Assembly: GCA_037176725.1 (NCBI GenBank)
Contig: JAZBRS010000026.1
Location: 60,614,501 to 60,678,500 of the forward strand
Direction: 5' to 3'
Source of the DNA: Posidonia oceanica
Lineage: Eukaryota; Streptophyta; Magnoliopsida; Alismatales; Posidoniaceae
Length of the DNA: 64,000 nt
Shown here: piece after piece, positions 33,775 through 44,870 of the stretch
How positions within the stretch are numbered: position 1 is the first letter of the stretch
Layout: each line of letters begins with the position of its first letter
The notes under the pieces: model-generated
Told to the model about the DNA's origin: nothing
The model's database searches: none
Seen by the model: the letters and a program-made list of their open reading frames with translations, nothing else
Translations under genes and position numbers: made by a program

Positions 33775-34755
33775 GGGGGCGGAAATAACAACATGACGTG
33801 CCTATGGGATGGCCCAAGGGAGTCGAAAATAAAAACATGACGTGCCTAGAGGATGACCCAAGGGAGTCGAAAATAACAACATGACGTGCCTAGGGGATGG
33901 CCCAAGGGAGTTGAAAATAACAACATTACGTGCCTAGGGGATGGCCCAAGGGAGTCGAAAATTAAAACATTACGTGCCTAGGGGATGGCCCATGGGTGTC
34001 GAAAATAAAAACATGATGTGCCTACGGGATGGCCCAAGGGAGTCGAAAATAAAAACATGACGTGCCTAGGAGATGGCCCAAGGGAGTCGAAAATAAAAAC
34101 ATGACGTGCCTAGGGGATGGCCCAAGGGAGTCGAGAATAAAAACATGACGTGCTTAGCGGATGGCCCAAGGGAGTCGAGAATAAAAACATGACGTGCCTA
34201 GGGGATGGCCCAAGGGAGTCGAGAATAAAAACATGACGTGCCTACTGGATGGCCCAAGGGAGTCGAGAATAAAAACATAACGTGCCTATGGGATGGCCCA
34301 AGGGAGTCGAGAATAAAAACATGACGTGCCTAGGGGATGGCCCAAGGGAGTCGAGAATAAAAACATGACGTGCCTAGTGGATGGCCCAAGGGAGTCAAAA
34401 ATAAAAACATAACGTGCCTAGGGGATGACCGAAGGGAGTCGAAAATAAAAACATGACGTGCCTTGGGGATGGCCCAAGGGAGTCGAAAATAAAAACATGA
34501 CGTGCCTTGGGGATGGCCCATGGGAGTCGAAAATAAAAACATGACGTGCCTAGGAGATGGCCCAAGGGAGTCGAAAATAACAACATGACGTGCCTAGGAG
34601 ATGGCCCAAGGGAGTCGAAAATAAAAACATGACGTGCCTTGGGGATGGCCCAAGAGAGTCGAAAATAAAAACATGACGTGCCTAGGGGATGGCCCAAGGG
34701 AGTCGAAAATAAAAACATGACGTGCCTTGGGGATGGCCCAAGGGAGTCGAAAAGA
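33775..34755. repeat. 44-bp tandem array, about 22 copies
   Basis: Unit ACATGACGTGCCTAGGGGAT followed by GGCCCAAGGGAGTCGAAAATAAAA. The start-to-start distance is 44 bp (for example 33791 and 33835). The peptide repeats seen on the minus strand rotate through all frames and are not a gene. Confidence 0.85.
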
Positions 34756-34838
34756 ATACTTCTTTGGCTTTGTTTGCTTTGTTGACCCGGTTATGCTCCA
34801 GGGTTCTTGCTGTTCTGCTCTCAATTCTGCTTTGACTC

Positions 34839-34927
34839 GTTGGACGCTTGATTGTTAGCGTTCAACGTTGGACACCTGAAGAAGCGCGGCTAACGTTGGA
34901 CGGCATTGCGGTCGCGTATAACGTCGC
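34839..34927. repeat. Palindromic cassette 13, upstream of PMD gene 1
   Basis: GTTGGACGC, GCGTTCAACGTTGGACAC, GCGGCTAACGTTGGACGG, GCGTATAACG. It ends 97 bp before a TATA-like box. Confidence 0.75.
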
Positions 34928-35023
34928 GAGACAGGCTGCTGTCTTTCCTGTCCGGGCACTACCGTTTTGGCAGTAAATCCCCAATTTTCTTTGAGTTTCC
35001 ATTCCGATGAAGGCTCCACGGCC

Positions 35024-35030
35024 TATATTA
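35024..35030 (+). promoter_or_regulatory. TATA-like box of PMD gene 1
   Basis: TATATTA, about 95 bp before the ATG at 35119, with a pyrimidine-rich leader between. Confidence 0.4.
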
Positions 35031-35118
35031 GACCTCCTCTTGGCTTGAATCTTGTGGTTCAAACATTTATCTTCCTTCCCTAATTGATTCTTGCTTGCTA
35101 GGGCTTGTGCTTCTCCTC

Positions 35119-36454
35119 ATGAATTTGAGTGATATCCCACGTCAGGCTTTCCAGGTGGCTGTCTTCTCCTCTTCTTTTGACATGGTGCAACTCCGGCTGG
35201 AGGCTATACCCAACCATTTGGCGAACCTGTTGGTGCATGAGAAGGTACTCTCTGTTTTCATCATTTCCCCATACTCCCACTCTCGTACTTCTGCTGACTT
35301 TTCCTTACTTCATAGCCCCTATCTTCTGCCAACAACGACCGTGACTCGAAAGCCTATCAGTTGGACTGGGTTCAACAATTCTGCTCTTGGGCTTTGAAGA
35401 AGTATCAGGAGCGCTTGGAGGAGGCTGGTCTCTATCAGGCCCTTCGCCAGCTACGGCAGCCTGTTGACTGGAAGGTGCTCTTCGGCCTCTGTGGGCTGTG
35501 GAATCCCTTGACTCACACGTTCTTTTCTTCTTCTGGGGAATTGACCATTCTTTTGGAGGAGGTGAGCGCCCTCCTAGGTACTCGACATGCCGACCCAGCC
35601 ATTTACTGCAGGGATGCCTACCTTTTGCCAATCGGGGTGGTAGGTTCCTTTTCTCTCTTAAAGCGCATCTTCGGCTCTGTTGTTGTGCCGGAGGACCTGG
35701 TGCTGGATGGCTGTATCAAACTTTCCTCCTTGTGGAAGTTTTTCTGGAAACAGCGCGACAGCATCCGCTCTGAGGCATCTTGCTTGGAATGCGTCTTTAT
35801 TCTGATCGGGGGACTGGTGCTCTTCCCAAATGAAGCTCTGACTATTAGTGCCTATCATGCTGAACTAATGTGCATCTGTGTGCGCAACCTGGAGAAGTGT
35901 TTGAGTCAATCTGTTTTGGCTTATCCAGTGCCTGCCTCGGGGGACCATTCTTTGGCTCGCCATTCCTAGTTCTACACTGGCTGGAGGAGCATTTTCCTCT
36001 GCCTGCTTTTGATGCTAGCCTTTGCTTGGAGGAGCTCATTCCCCGTTTATGCGCTTGCGAGGTCAAGTCCCAGATGGACTCCTTCAGTCCCCCCTCGTCT
36101 TTCAAGACAGTGTCTGACCTGGAGTATTTCCTGACGCAGATTGGGGCGACCGAGTTTGTGAGGTACAATCCTCAGCGATGCTTCTCGATGCTGGGTACTC
36201 CTCGGGCTATACCTCCCTTGCCGCGCTTCTCTGATATGATTCTCCCGCGTTTGAGGGACACTCCTGGGGATATCATCCAGGTCTTCTATCAAGCTAGTAC
36301 TTGGGACGGGAAGGGGCGAAACCGAGTCCTTTCTGCATGGAAGAACTCGAATGCGGACCTTGAAGCCATTTCTCTTGCAACTTATGACGCTTGGTATGAG
36401 GGCGTGCGTCCTAAATTGTTCATTGAATTTCCTTCAAAAAGACAAAAGATGTAG
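35119..36454 (+). pseudogene. Plant mobile domain (PMD) protein gene 1
   Basis: Exon 1 35119-35244 (MNLSDIPRQAFQVAVFSSSF...HEK, 42 codons), intron 35245-35315 (GT..AG), exon 2 from 35316. The mobile-domain signature is GLWNPLTHTFFSSSGELTIL then LEEVSALLGTR; further domain blocks are LECVFILIGGLVLFPNE and SPFLVLHWLEEHFPL. One frameshift near 35925-35940 separates the two halves. The C-terminus is basic (FPSKRQKM), a possible nuclear signal. PMD proteins such as MAIN and MAIL1 are nuclear and affect transposon silencing in Arabidopsis; whether this copy works is unknown. It shares its intron position and C-terminus with gene 3. Confidence 0.7.
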
Positions 36455-36572
36455 TTAGAAATGTATCACTTATCATCAATAAAATTTATTTTGTCTCTTT
36501 GGTCTCTTTTGAATGAATTTGTATGAGTTGAATGACAATATCAGAATTCAGAACACTTCCCCTAACTTAAAG

Positions 36573-36724
36573 CATTGTACGCTCAAAATGGAGCGTCCAA
36601 CGTTATATGCTAGAAAACCAGCGGCTAACGTTTTAACTCGCAAAACGTTGAACGCGTAATAGGACGCGTATAACATTCTTTCTTCCCGAGGCGTTGGACG
36701 CTGGAATTCATGCGTACAATGTTG
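36573..36724. repeat. Palindromic cassette 14, between PMD genes 1 and 2
   Basis: Extended form: ATTGTACGC, GCGTCCAACGTTATATGC, GCGGCTAACGTTTTAAC, GTTGAACGC, GCGTATAAC, GTTGGACGC, GCGTACAATG. It ends 6 bp before a TATA box. Confidence 0.75.
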
Positions 36725-36729
36725 AAAGG

Positions 36730-36736
36730 TATAAAG
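36730..36736 (+). promoter_or_regulatory. TATA box of PMD gene 2
   Basis: TATAAAG directly after cassette 14 and about 114 bp before the ATG at 36844. Confidence 0.45.
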
Positions 36737-36843
36737 CCCTCATCCTACGTCGCGGGTGGCCATCTGCTCTTCCTCCCTTCTTCTTCTCCAGCGACAGCGT
36801 CTTCTCCAGCGACTCTCCACCCCATTCCGGTGAACATACCTTG

Positions 36844-39730
36844 ATGGAGAGGCAAATTTCGCACTTTTATACTCAGGTGGCCAAAAGAGCTCGAACCGGC
36901 CCTTCCCCTTTCGGCGAGGCAGCGGCGAAGGCATAGACTGGGGCTACTGCGGCGTGGGACATGGCGGCGAGGGCTGCGGGAGGCGCCAGTGAGATCGTGG
37001 CAGGCGGGGGCACGCTGGCGGGGGCGAGTTCGACGGCTGCAGGGGTGAGTTCGGTGGCTGCTGTGCCTGGCCCGGCCGCTGGGGTGGCCGTGGAGGCCGG
37101 CCGGACTGCGGCAGGGGTGGTGGACGCTGGTGGAGCCGTGGCGGGGCTTGGGGCGACGTCCGGTGGCGATGCCAAGGCAGCGAGAGTGAAGACAAGGGCT
37201 GCCGGTGGTACCGCGGAGGCCGAGGTGGCGGTTGGTAGCGATGCCGTGGAGGCGAAGGCGACGGCTAGTGAGGCCACCATGGGGGAGGACTCTGTAGAGA
37301 CGACGGCGGAGGCGGTCTTCGGTTCCAGTAGTTCCTTCAGCTTGGAGGATTCAGAGGAGACGATCTCAGAGACGAGGCCAGAGGTCAGCCTAAACGAGAC
37401 AGGGCCCTCGGAGGTGCCCGAGGCGAGGCCAGTCGACCCCTTCCTTGCACAGTTTGGCGAGGACGACGGTTGGTGGCGGAACATGGTTGACTTCATCTGA
37501 CGGGAGGCATTTCTTGTCTATCCCGGACTTTCCCCTCCGTCCGATGTTTCTAGACGCGGTTGCAGAGCGATGGAGCTTCCGGACGAGCTCGATCGTTATG
37601 AGGGCGGGCGAATTTGTCCTCTCCCTTGAGGACGTGGCGCGGCTAACTGGTCTCCGGGTCATGGGCACACCAATGACAGGGCGGGTGCGCCCGGGCTACT
37701 CGGTTTTGACACAGGAGCTTGCTGGACGCCAGTTAGCCATGAGCGGGGAGCAGCCCATGGTGATCACTTCCGCGGTTCGCCGAGTGAGTGAGCTGGCGAA
37801 GACAGTAGCCGAACTGGGTGTGGAGGCTGACCAGCAGCTGCGGGCCTTTCTCCTGGTGCTGTTCGGGGAGGTGCTCTTCTCACACTCCTCCTCGAAGCTC
37901 TCGACGTGGTTCCTTCTTCTTCTGGTGGACCTAGAGCGTGTAGGAGAGTACGCCTGGGGTGCGGCAAACTTGGTGCACCTGTACTCCACCCTATTCCGCT
38001 TCACCGACGGTAGTTCTCGCCAGCTGGGCGGGAACCTGCCTTTCCTTCAGGTAAATCTGCATATTTAAGCTTGCATTGGATATTGTATTCTTGCTAACAG
38101 CTTCCTCATTTTGCTTGCAGATGTAGGCATGGGACCACTTCGCCTATCTGCACCCTGCCCCTCCTTCAGTTCCTCCTAACGGTGTCCCCATTCCTCGAGA
38201 ACTGTTTTAGGCTGCTGCTGAGCAGGCCTTCGAGCCAGCAAATGACAATCGCTATGTCGGTCGTCTGCTTTTCGAGCTTCTTGTCCCGGCTCAGGTAACT
38301 TGCTTCTTTTAATTTCAGCTTCTGTTTATTTGTTTATGCCGCTTGCTAACATATATTGCTCCTTTCAGGTGGTTTGGCGTCCCTATGCTGAGGGAGAGCA
38401 TGCGGACGTCCCCGAGATTGCCCGTGATCGGGCCATTTTCGACCGGGACGTATGGATCCACTACTGGAACCACTGCCACTTCCAGCAGATTGGCAAAGCG
38501 CTACGACAGCTAGGGCACCGGCAGGCTCAACCTTCACCTCCTCCTCACCGAGTTTGCCAAGAGACACGCGGCGGGGGCAGCCGTGCTCGCCACTGGGTGG
38601 ACGTCTACGGTCCACAGCTCCTGGACTGGGCTCGTCGTGGTTCCCCTACTCCGACGGATGCTACAGAGGAGGACGAGGCGGAGTGGGCTGAGTGGATAGA
38701 CCGGGAGTTTTCCTCTCTGATGATCTTCCACCGGTCCCACTTCCTTGGGCGCGGGAACCTTCCTTTGGGGGACACAGATCCCAGGGAAGCGATGGTTTCC
38801 CGTGCGGTCCTGTTGGAGGAGGTTCAGTCTTCTCGAGCCCAGCTGGAGATAGCGGTGAGCTTCTAAATTTCATTTTGTAGACTGCTAATTCAATTTGGCT
38901 AACTTTCTTTCTTTGTTTTGCAGCTCAAGGCGGCTGATGAGCGGGCTCAGCAGGAGCGCCACTTGACCCAACAGCTCTCCGTTCTGACCGGGGAGATTGA
39001 TCATCTGTAGGCCTCTGCCTCTCAGGTACTTTCATAAGTAGCTTTTATAGTTTGGTTATGAATTGTAACTGACTTGAATCTTCATTTTCAGCCTTCAACT
39101 AGCAGCGTTCCTCCTCCAAACCGCTCAGAGGAGATCTCCCATCTCCAGGAGAAGGTAAATATGCTTTCATTTTGTTTCTGCTTTTAAAACTCCCTTGGTC
39201 CTGACGCCATTGCTTGTAGGTCGCTTATCTAGAGGGCAAGTTGAGGGAGCAGGCTGGTGACTTCATAGTTGCCAACTCTGTTGGGAGGTTGGAGGAGCTG
39301 GGGGGGACAATGGCCGCTAGCAACGATCGGATCCGGGAACTAGAGCAGCAGGTTGCTGATAGGGACGTTGAGATTGCCCAATCTCAGGTGGTACGATTTA
39401 ATTCAGCGCTTCTTTATGTCTTCCATGTCCTCTCTTATATCTGATATTTTGGGCTGCTTCTCTCCTCAGGGCACGGCGGGTGTTATCTCCCAGCTTGAGC
39501 TTGAGCTTGGGCATTACCGGACGTTTGCTTTTTCAGCTGGTGCCAGGCTCGGGGTGCCTGTTCCCTCTGTGCCGAGCCGTCGGTCGAGTAGCCATTATTC
39601 TCGGTCTGTCTCTAGGGCCCCGTCAGGCGTTTCGATTTGACAGTCGCCTCGTCCCCCTACTGCCCCTTCTCTGGCTCCTACTTCAGCTCCTGCTTCAGAT
39701 CCTGAGGGTGAGGGAGAGAGTGCCCCCTAA
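36844..39730 (+). pseudogene. Plant mobile domain protein gene 2 with coiled-coil tail, eight exons
   Basis: Exon 1 (36844-about 37498) encodes MERQISHFYTQVAKRAR and a long Ala/Gly-rich region. It has TAG at 36934 where Gln fits, and a frameshift near 37499. The mobile domain follows: FLSIPDFPLRPMFLDAV, SLEDVARLTGLRVMG, LVDLERVGEYAWGAANLVHL and RQLGGNLPFLQ, ending at 38050. Exons: 38121-38294, 38369-38854 (VVWRPYAEGEH, QIGKALRQLGHRQ), 38924-39025, 39092-39154, 39220-39387, 39470-39730, all with GT..AG borders. The last four encode a coiled coil (RLEELGGTMAASNDRIRELE). Further stops (exons 3, 5 and 8) are TAG or TGA where Gln or Arg is expected. The layout (PMD plus coiled coil) is common in plant transposon-linked PMD genes. 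Confidence 0.75.
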
Positions 39731-40195
39731 CTTTTGTACTTCAGGGGTATGCTCCGGTGACCTTGTAGAACAATTGTATATTTTGAAAAGATATAGATTT
39801 CTGCACACTCAGTAAACTTGTCAAATACTTCTTTTAAATTACCTTTCTTAAAGCTAAAGTGAGCTTAAGCGACCAATATGGTAAAATAATGGCCCTTAAT
39901 CCAAATTAACTTAAAACCATCATATTCAAGTGAAATGACATAGTTATAAGGAAAGATTTCACCTGGAAGCTTAAAAATCGAATTTTGAAGTCGTCGACGC
40001 CTTAACGAGCCATTTACTTGATGAAACGAGCAACCAGAGATTCCGACTGGCCCGAATGTCCAAAAAAATGAAACCAACACTCACACATGTATTTCAACTT
40101 AGTTAAACCTCTGGAATGGGCAAAACAGGCGCATGCAACTCAATCACGGATCAGGGGGCAATCCAGCCAAGTTCAGTAACTTAAGTCACTGATAA
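39731..40195. other. 3' flank of PMD gene 2
   Basis: Non-coding. It ends with AGTAACTTAAGTCACTGATAA, similar to the sequence before cassettes 14 (CTAACTTAAAGCA) and 16 (TAGTTTAAGTCACAG), so the intergenic module includes more than the cassette. Confidence 0.5.
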
Positions 40196-40331
40196 AACGT
40201 TATACGCCTCATCTGCTGCGTCCAACGTTATCCGCTTAAAGTTCTGCGTCCAACGCTGGGAGCTGCTCTAAACGTTATACGCGTCAAATGGCGCGGCTAA
40301 CGTTGGACGTGCCCCATCTCGCGTACAACGA
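40196..40331. repeat. Palindromic cassette 15, upstream of PMD gene 3
   Basis: Double form: GTTATACGC, GCGTCCAACGTTATCCGC, GCGTCCAACGC, GTTATACGC, GCGGCTAACGTTGGACGT, GCGTACAACG. Confidence 0.8.
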
Positions 40332-40441
40332 AGCGAGCCCAGAAACTTTTCTTTCCTTTCCTGTTCTTAGCTAATCTTCCGGAATGCTTGTGAAATTTTC
40401 TCAATGCTCGCGTGAAAGATTTCCGACGACCTTCCTATGCT

Positions 40442-40448
40442 TATAAAA
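40442..40448 (+). promoter_or_regulatory. TATA box of PMD gene 3
   Basis: TATAAAA, 104 bp before the ATG at 40546 and 111 bp after cassette 15. Confidence 0.5.
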
Positions 40449-40545
40449 GCTTGGCCACCCCTTTATTTTTCATGCATACTTGCCCCTTTTCTCTCTACTG
40501 ATTTCTTCCTGATTTGTGCTTCTTCCTTCCCTCTCTTTTGTTTTC

Positions 40546-41881
40546 ATGGCTTCTAGCTCAGTCCCCAATGTCTCCATGCATAACAAGAAGGGGGTCGTAA
40601 AACCTTTGGAAGAGATTGAAGGACATATGATGTCCCTTATCAAAACGGGGAAGGTATGATCTTCTTCATTGGTCCCTTCACACTCCTTTGTTCCTCATGC
40701 TTCCGAATTTCTTTCCAGGAAATCCTCAATTTTACCAAGACACCTTACTTTGACAATGACTTCCCCTACTACTCCACTTGGGTGAAGGATTTTGTGCTTT
40801 GGGCTCGAGAGAGGAAATCTGTTTTGGCCCGTACGTGCTTTGATTGACTTTTGGATTTATTGGGCACAAACTTGGACTGGCCCCTGCTTCATGCCTCATG
40901 CGCCTTTTGGAGTCTTAAGACTCATACTTTCTTCTTTGGGGGTTGTGAAGCGACAATCCTAGTAGAGGATGTTCATGGCCTGCTTGGTGTGACTCAGATT
41001 GGAGCGGCCCAGCCAGATATTGACTTCCCATTGCCGTATGGAACAGCAGATATGCAAACATATATAGACCGTATCTTCACCCTTCTGCCTACCTTCTAGT
41101 GATCAGAGGTCGCAGACTCAACTTGACGCATTTGTACTTCAGCTTTCAGCGGATTGAGGAATCTGCCTCTCAGGATCAGCTGTTGGTGTGTTTGCATTTA
41201 CTAATTGGAAGCCTCACTTTATTTGTCACCAAGGATTTCTCCTTGTATGTCTATCATACTGAGTTCTTGATAGGCCTTACTGAGCATTTCTGGCGCTCTC
41301 CTTCAGTGGCCATTCTTGCTACCACATATCTTGGCTTAACCAGCGTTTCCACCGGAGGGGATTTTGTAGGCTCTCCTTTCCTTCTTTCCAGGTGGCTGCA
41401 GGTCCATTTCCCAAGGCTCGGGCCCGTGAAGACAAATTTGATTGAGGAAAGGGTTTGCTCTTTATCTGCTGCCCCTATTGACATTTCTGCGCCTTCCACG
41501 TCCCTTTCTCATAAGCACTAGGTGCGAGGTTCTTCAGTTGAGCTAGAGCTAATAGGGCCCACCCACTTTGTAGTGTACAACTCCCATCATTGCTTTAAGA
41601 TGGTGGGGCAAAAGAAAGAGGTGCCGCCTCAGCTGAGCTATTCCTCGTATTTGGGTCCGGGAGCGCAGTCTTCCATTTGATGCAGTAATGGTGTACTACA
41701 TTCGGGCTCTCTGGTCATCTCTGGACCGCCATGATGATTCAGAGGAGCCATCAACTGCTCCTTGCTGCCTACCATGGGAGGATGCGCACTAGAAGTGATA
41801 TTCAAAGCTACTGCCCAAGCCTATGGAGTGGGTTGAAGCGACGGGCGTGCTGCACAGAAAAAGGAAGAAGATGGTTAGATA
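40546..41881 (+). pseudogene. Plant mobile domain protein gene 3
   Basis: Exon 1 40546-40653 (MASSSVPNVSMHNKKGVVKP...KTGK), intron 40654-40718, exon 2 from 40719 (EILNFTKTPYFDNDF). Signature: WPLLHASCAFWSLKTHTFFF and ATILVEDVHGLLGVTQ, then LHLLIGSLTLFVTKDF and SPFLLSRWLQVHFP. Damage: TGA at 40845-40847 (CGA or similar expected), a frameshift near 41095, TAG at 41519-41521 (CAG expected) and further decay towards the C-terminus (HRKRKKMVR, stop 41879-41881). It is a paralogue of gene 1 with the same intron position, similar length and the same type of basic end. Confidence 0.7.
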
Positions 41882-42066
41882 GGCAATCATTGTAATTTTT
41901 ATTTTTAGGGACCATGTATCTTTTCAAGGGAATTAATATATATATTTCATTTTTCATCCTTGTTCATGTGTTTTGGATTGTTCTGAGTTTAGAAATACTC
42001 CCTGGTGGCTTTGATATTTGATCAAGGGCCCTTTGTCCAAAATCTGTAGTTTAAGTCACAGTTAAA

Positions 42067-42199
42067 ATGTATGACGCTCAAACTGGCACTTATAACGTAA
42101 GACGCAGAAAATCAGGCGTCCAACATCCCTCTCTTGATCGTTATACGCTTCATATGGCGCGTCCAACGTTGGACGCTGATATTTGCTCGTTTAACACCC
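42067..42199. repeat. Palindromic cassette 16
   Basis: Double form: GTATGACGC, TATAACGTAAGACGC, GCGTCCAACATC, GTTATACGC, GCGTCCAACGTTGGACGC, TCGTTTAACACCCC. It is not followed by a recognisable gene. Confidence 0.75.
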
Positions 42200-42666
42200 C
42201 TGAACTGTTTTCCTGCATTACCTCAGCAAATTCGTTGGTCCATCTAAGGGTATTATTGCCCCTAGTCCAAAGTGACTTCTGGAAGCTTAGAAACATCCTT
42301 AACATTGCGAAATCAACATGGTCACAAAACACTTGGTAACAACCTATATACAATGCATACTTTAAGCAAACCTAATGCTATGAATGGGTAAGAAGTCTTA
42401 ATGCAATGGAGAAACTTAGGTTTTGAATAACAAGTATTGGCCTCAGCTTTGTTGTCTAAAGATGATATGCCAAACGAGGGACTGTCTCTTCTTGAGATCC
42501 CAATCTTACCTTGTAGGCGAATACCAAGCGACCGTCCTGAATAGGAGGGGTCGAGTACAATGCAGAGTCGTAAAATGTCCTAGATTTCTGCATCACTGGC
42601 CTCCACTTGTTATCAGTTTCATGAGATGATGTTGGTTGGGTAGATTTTACCCTACTCACTATTTTT

Positions 42667-42856
42667 GGATTTTTGATTTTATCATTTATTTGGCTTTTGA
42701 TTTTATCATTTTTTTCGATTTTTGACTTTATCATTTTTTGAATTTTTGACTTTATCATTTTTTTGGATTTTTGATTTTATCATTTTTTTTGGATTTTTTA
42801 TTTTATCATTTTTTTGGATTTTTGATTTTATCATTTTTTTGGATTTTTGATTTTAT
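42667..42856. repeat. T-rich minisatellite, about eight copies of 24-25 bp
   Basis: Unit TTTTATCATTTTTTTGGATT followed by TTTGA. Confidence 0.85.
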
Positions 42857-43602
42857 GGAAGATGAAGAATCCTTCGGGAAGTTGGGAAACTGGAGACCTC
42901 ATGGTTGGAAAACCTTGACAGTTTGGTCCCTTGTGCATCCTAGAGTCAGAAAATACCTAGGGCTTGCTCTGGCACCTAACTGCCCCTAGACCTAGGCCTC
43001 TGCCCCTTGCCTCTTAATGTACAGTGCTGGATGCGGATAGAAGGAAAGTCCATGCCCTATCCTAAGATGTCGGCTGAAGGTTTGAAGCCTAAACCCCTCC
43101 TAGTTCAATGTTGATTCCTACTACGCTTAGTATTCCCTAGCTTTGCAGTTTTGACTCTTGGACAGCTTCTTTGCTGCCGTCTTTTCCACTCTCTTTCTTT
43201 TTCCTTACACATGGACGGCTTCTTTGCTGCCTTCTTTTCTGATTTGCTTTCTTTTCTAGTTACTTTGGCAAGTAGTCTCACCCCTTCCGAGTGCTCGGTC
43301 AATAGATACTCATTCTTTGACGAACCGAGACACTCTTTCATTTGGTACACTCCCCGTTTTTTTGCGCTTCTAGGTTTTGGCCTTAGATGCCTACCCAATT
43401 TGTACTAGGGTAATGCGCCTGACTCGAGAGATGTGTGTGGACTTGTTATTCATGAACTGCGAGAGGGTTCCTTATGATTTGCCTCTATCTCAGTGTGGGA
43501 CCATTTCCTTTCCTTCTCCCACAAGGTGTTTGTAGGGTGAGGCTAAGGCAAGATTCCTAGGCTTCAACAGCAGAGGGCCCTTGAGCACGGGTAGTGTAAT
43601 GG

Positions 43603-43610
43603 CTCAGTGT
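43603..43610. repeat. hAT target-site duplication (left) CTCAGTGT
   Basis: Matches CTGAGTGT at 44871-44878 at 7 of 8 bases. Confidence 0.75.
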
Positions 43611-44870
43611 TAGGGGTGCAAACGGATATGGTATATCCGTAAAATATCTGTATCCGTATCCGTTTATGAGCAGATACGGATATCCATATCCGCCCAGGAG
43701 CGGATACGGATATCCATATCCGCCCAGGAGCGGATACGGATACGAATATGGATATGGTTTTTTGAATTTGAACGGATACGGATACGGATACAGATATGTC
43801 TTTTGAATTTTCAACAGATACGAATACAGATATGTCTTTTGAATTTTCAACGGATACGGATACGGATACGGATAATTTACAGATATCCGTATATGTATAT
43901 ATATATATAGACAACTTTTTATATCTCAACATCTAACCATTAGATTAAAAATCTAAACTGCTAGATATGATCGAAACTATTTAAAATGCTTGTATATGAA
44001 AAATCAAGTGATTTTGAAATTCCTAAATACTAAATTTAACTTGTACTTGTTATAGCTTATTATAGCTCATAAAGAACCATTGAATTTGTATATGAATAAA
44101 TCTATATGCTATGGGTTTCTAAATGATATGAATTTTGGTGTGTACCTAATCTAGATGATGTATATTAAGATCCATGGATTACATTTTAGTTTTGAAACTT
44201 ATAACTTAGAGATCTAGTGATTCTTGCTTTAAAACCATTGAATTTGTACATGAATAGATATGTACATTAAGAGTTTCTAAATGATGTAGATTTTAATGTG
44301 TATCTAATCCAGATGATGTAGATTAAGATCTATGGATTACATTTCGATTTTTGAAAATTATTTATCTAGTTTACAAATATTTTACTTTGTCATTTATAAG
44401 ATTTTACTAACTTTAATTAACAAAAATGTTACAAAATGTGACAGTTTTTTATTAATCATTAATTAATTATACATCCATAATGGTGGAATATTAAGATTTG
44501 GATTCATAATTTCATCTCTTTTTGTAAAAGTTAAGTCTAACTTATCATTATGTCTAATTTATTTTTATTTTTGATATATATATATATTTTTTCATACATA
44601 CTAAATAACTTAAAATATATAAATATATGAAAATCTTATTAACAGTTTGATTAATTATGTAATATGTATATCGTCATATCCGTTTTTATATCCCACTTTA
44701 TCCGTATCCGATTTCCTTTTATCCGTTCCGTATCCGTATCCATTTTTTGAAGATATGAATATGTAATTTTCCTGTCCGTATGATATCCGTATCCGCATCC
44801 GCATTACGAAAACGGATACAGATATGGTAACACCCATATCCATACTGTATCCGATCCGTTTGCACCCCTA
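43611..44870. mobile_element. Non-autonomous hAT element, 1260 bp
   Basis: Perfect 17-bp terminal inverted repeats: TAGGGGTGCAAACGGAT at the left and its reverse complement at the right end. An 8-bp target-site duplication is present with one mismatch. Both ends carry many subterminal copies of GGATACGGATA / TATCCGTATCC (43630-43880 and 44690-44850). The middle is AT-rich with no transposase frame, so mobility would depend on an autonomous hAT elsewhere. Confidence 0.85.

Larger units (their letters stand above)
41882..43602. other. Non-coding part of element C right of the PMD genes
   Basis: Holds cassette 16 and a T-rich minisatellite. It then holds sequence (42890-43600) with CCTAGG.C.TGGCACCT-type landmarks, similar in style to the spacer of element A. 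No gene is recognised. Confidence 0.45.

Noticed and set aside
34330..34824. Minus-strand repeats reading FYFRLPWAIPKARHVFIFDS
   Set aside because: By-product of the 44-bp array; frame rotates from unit to unit.
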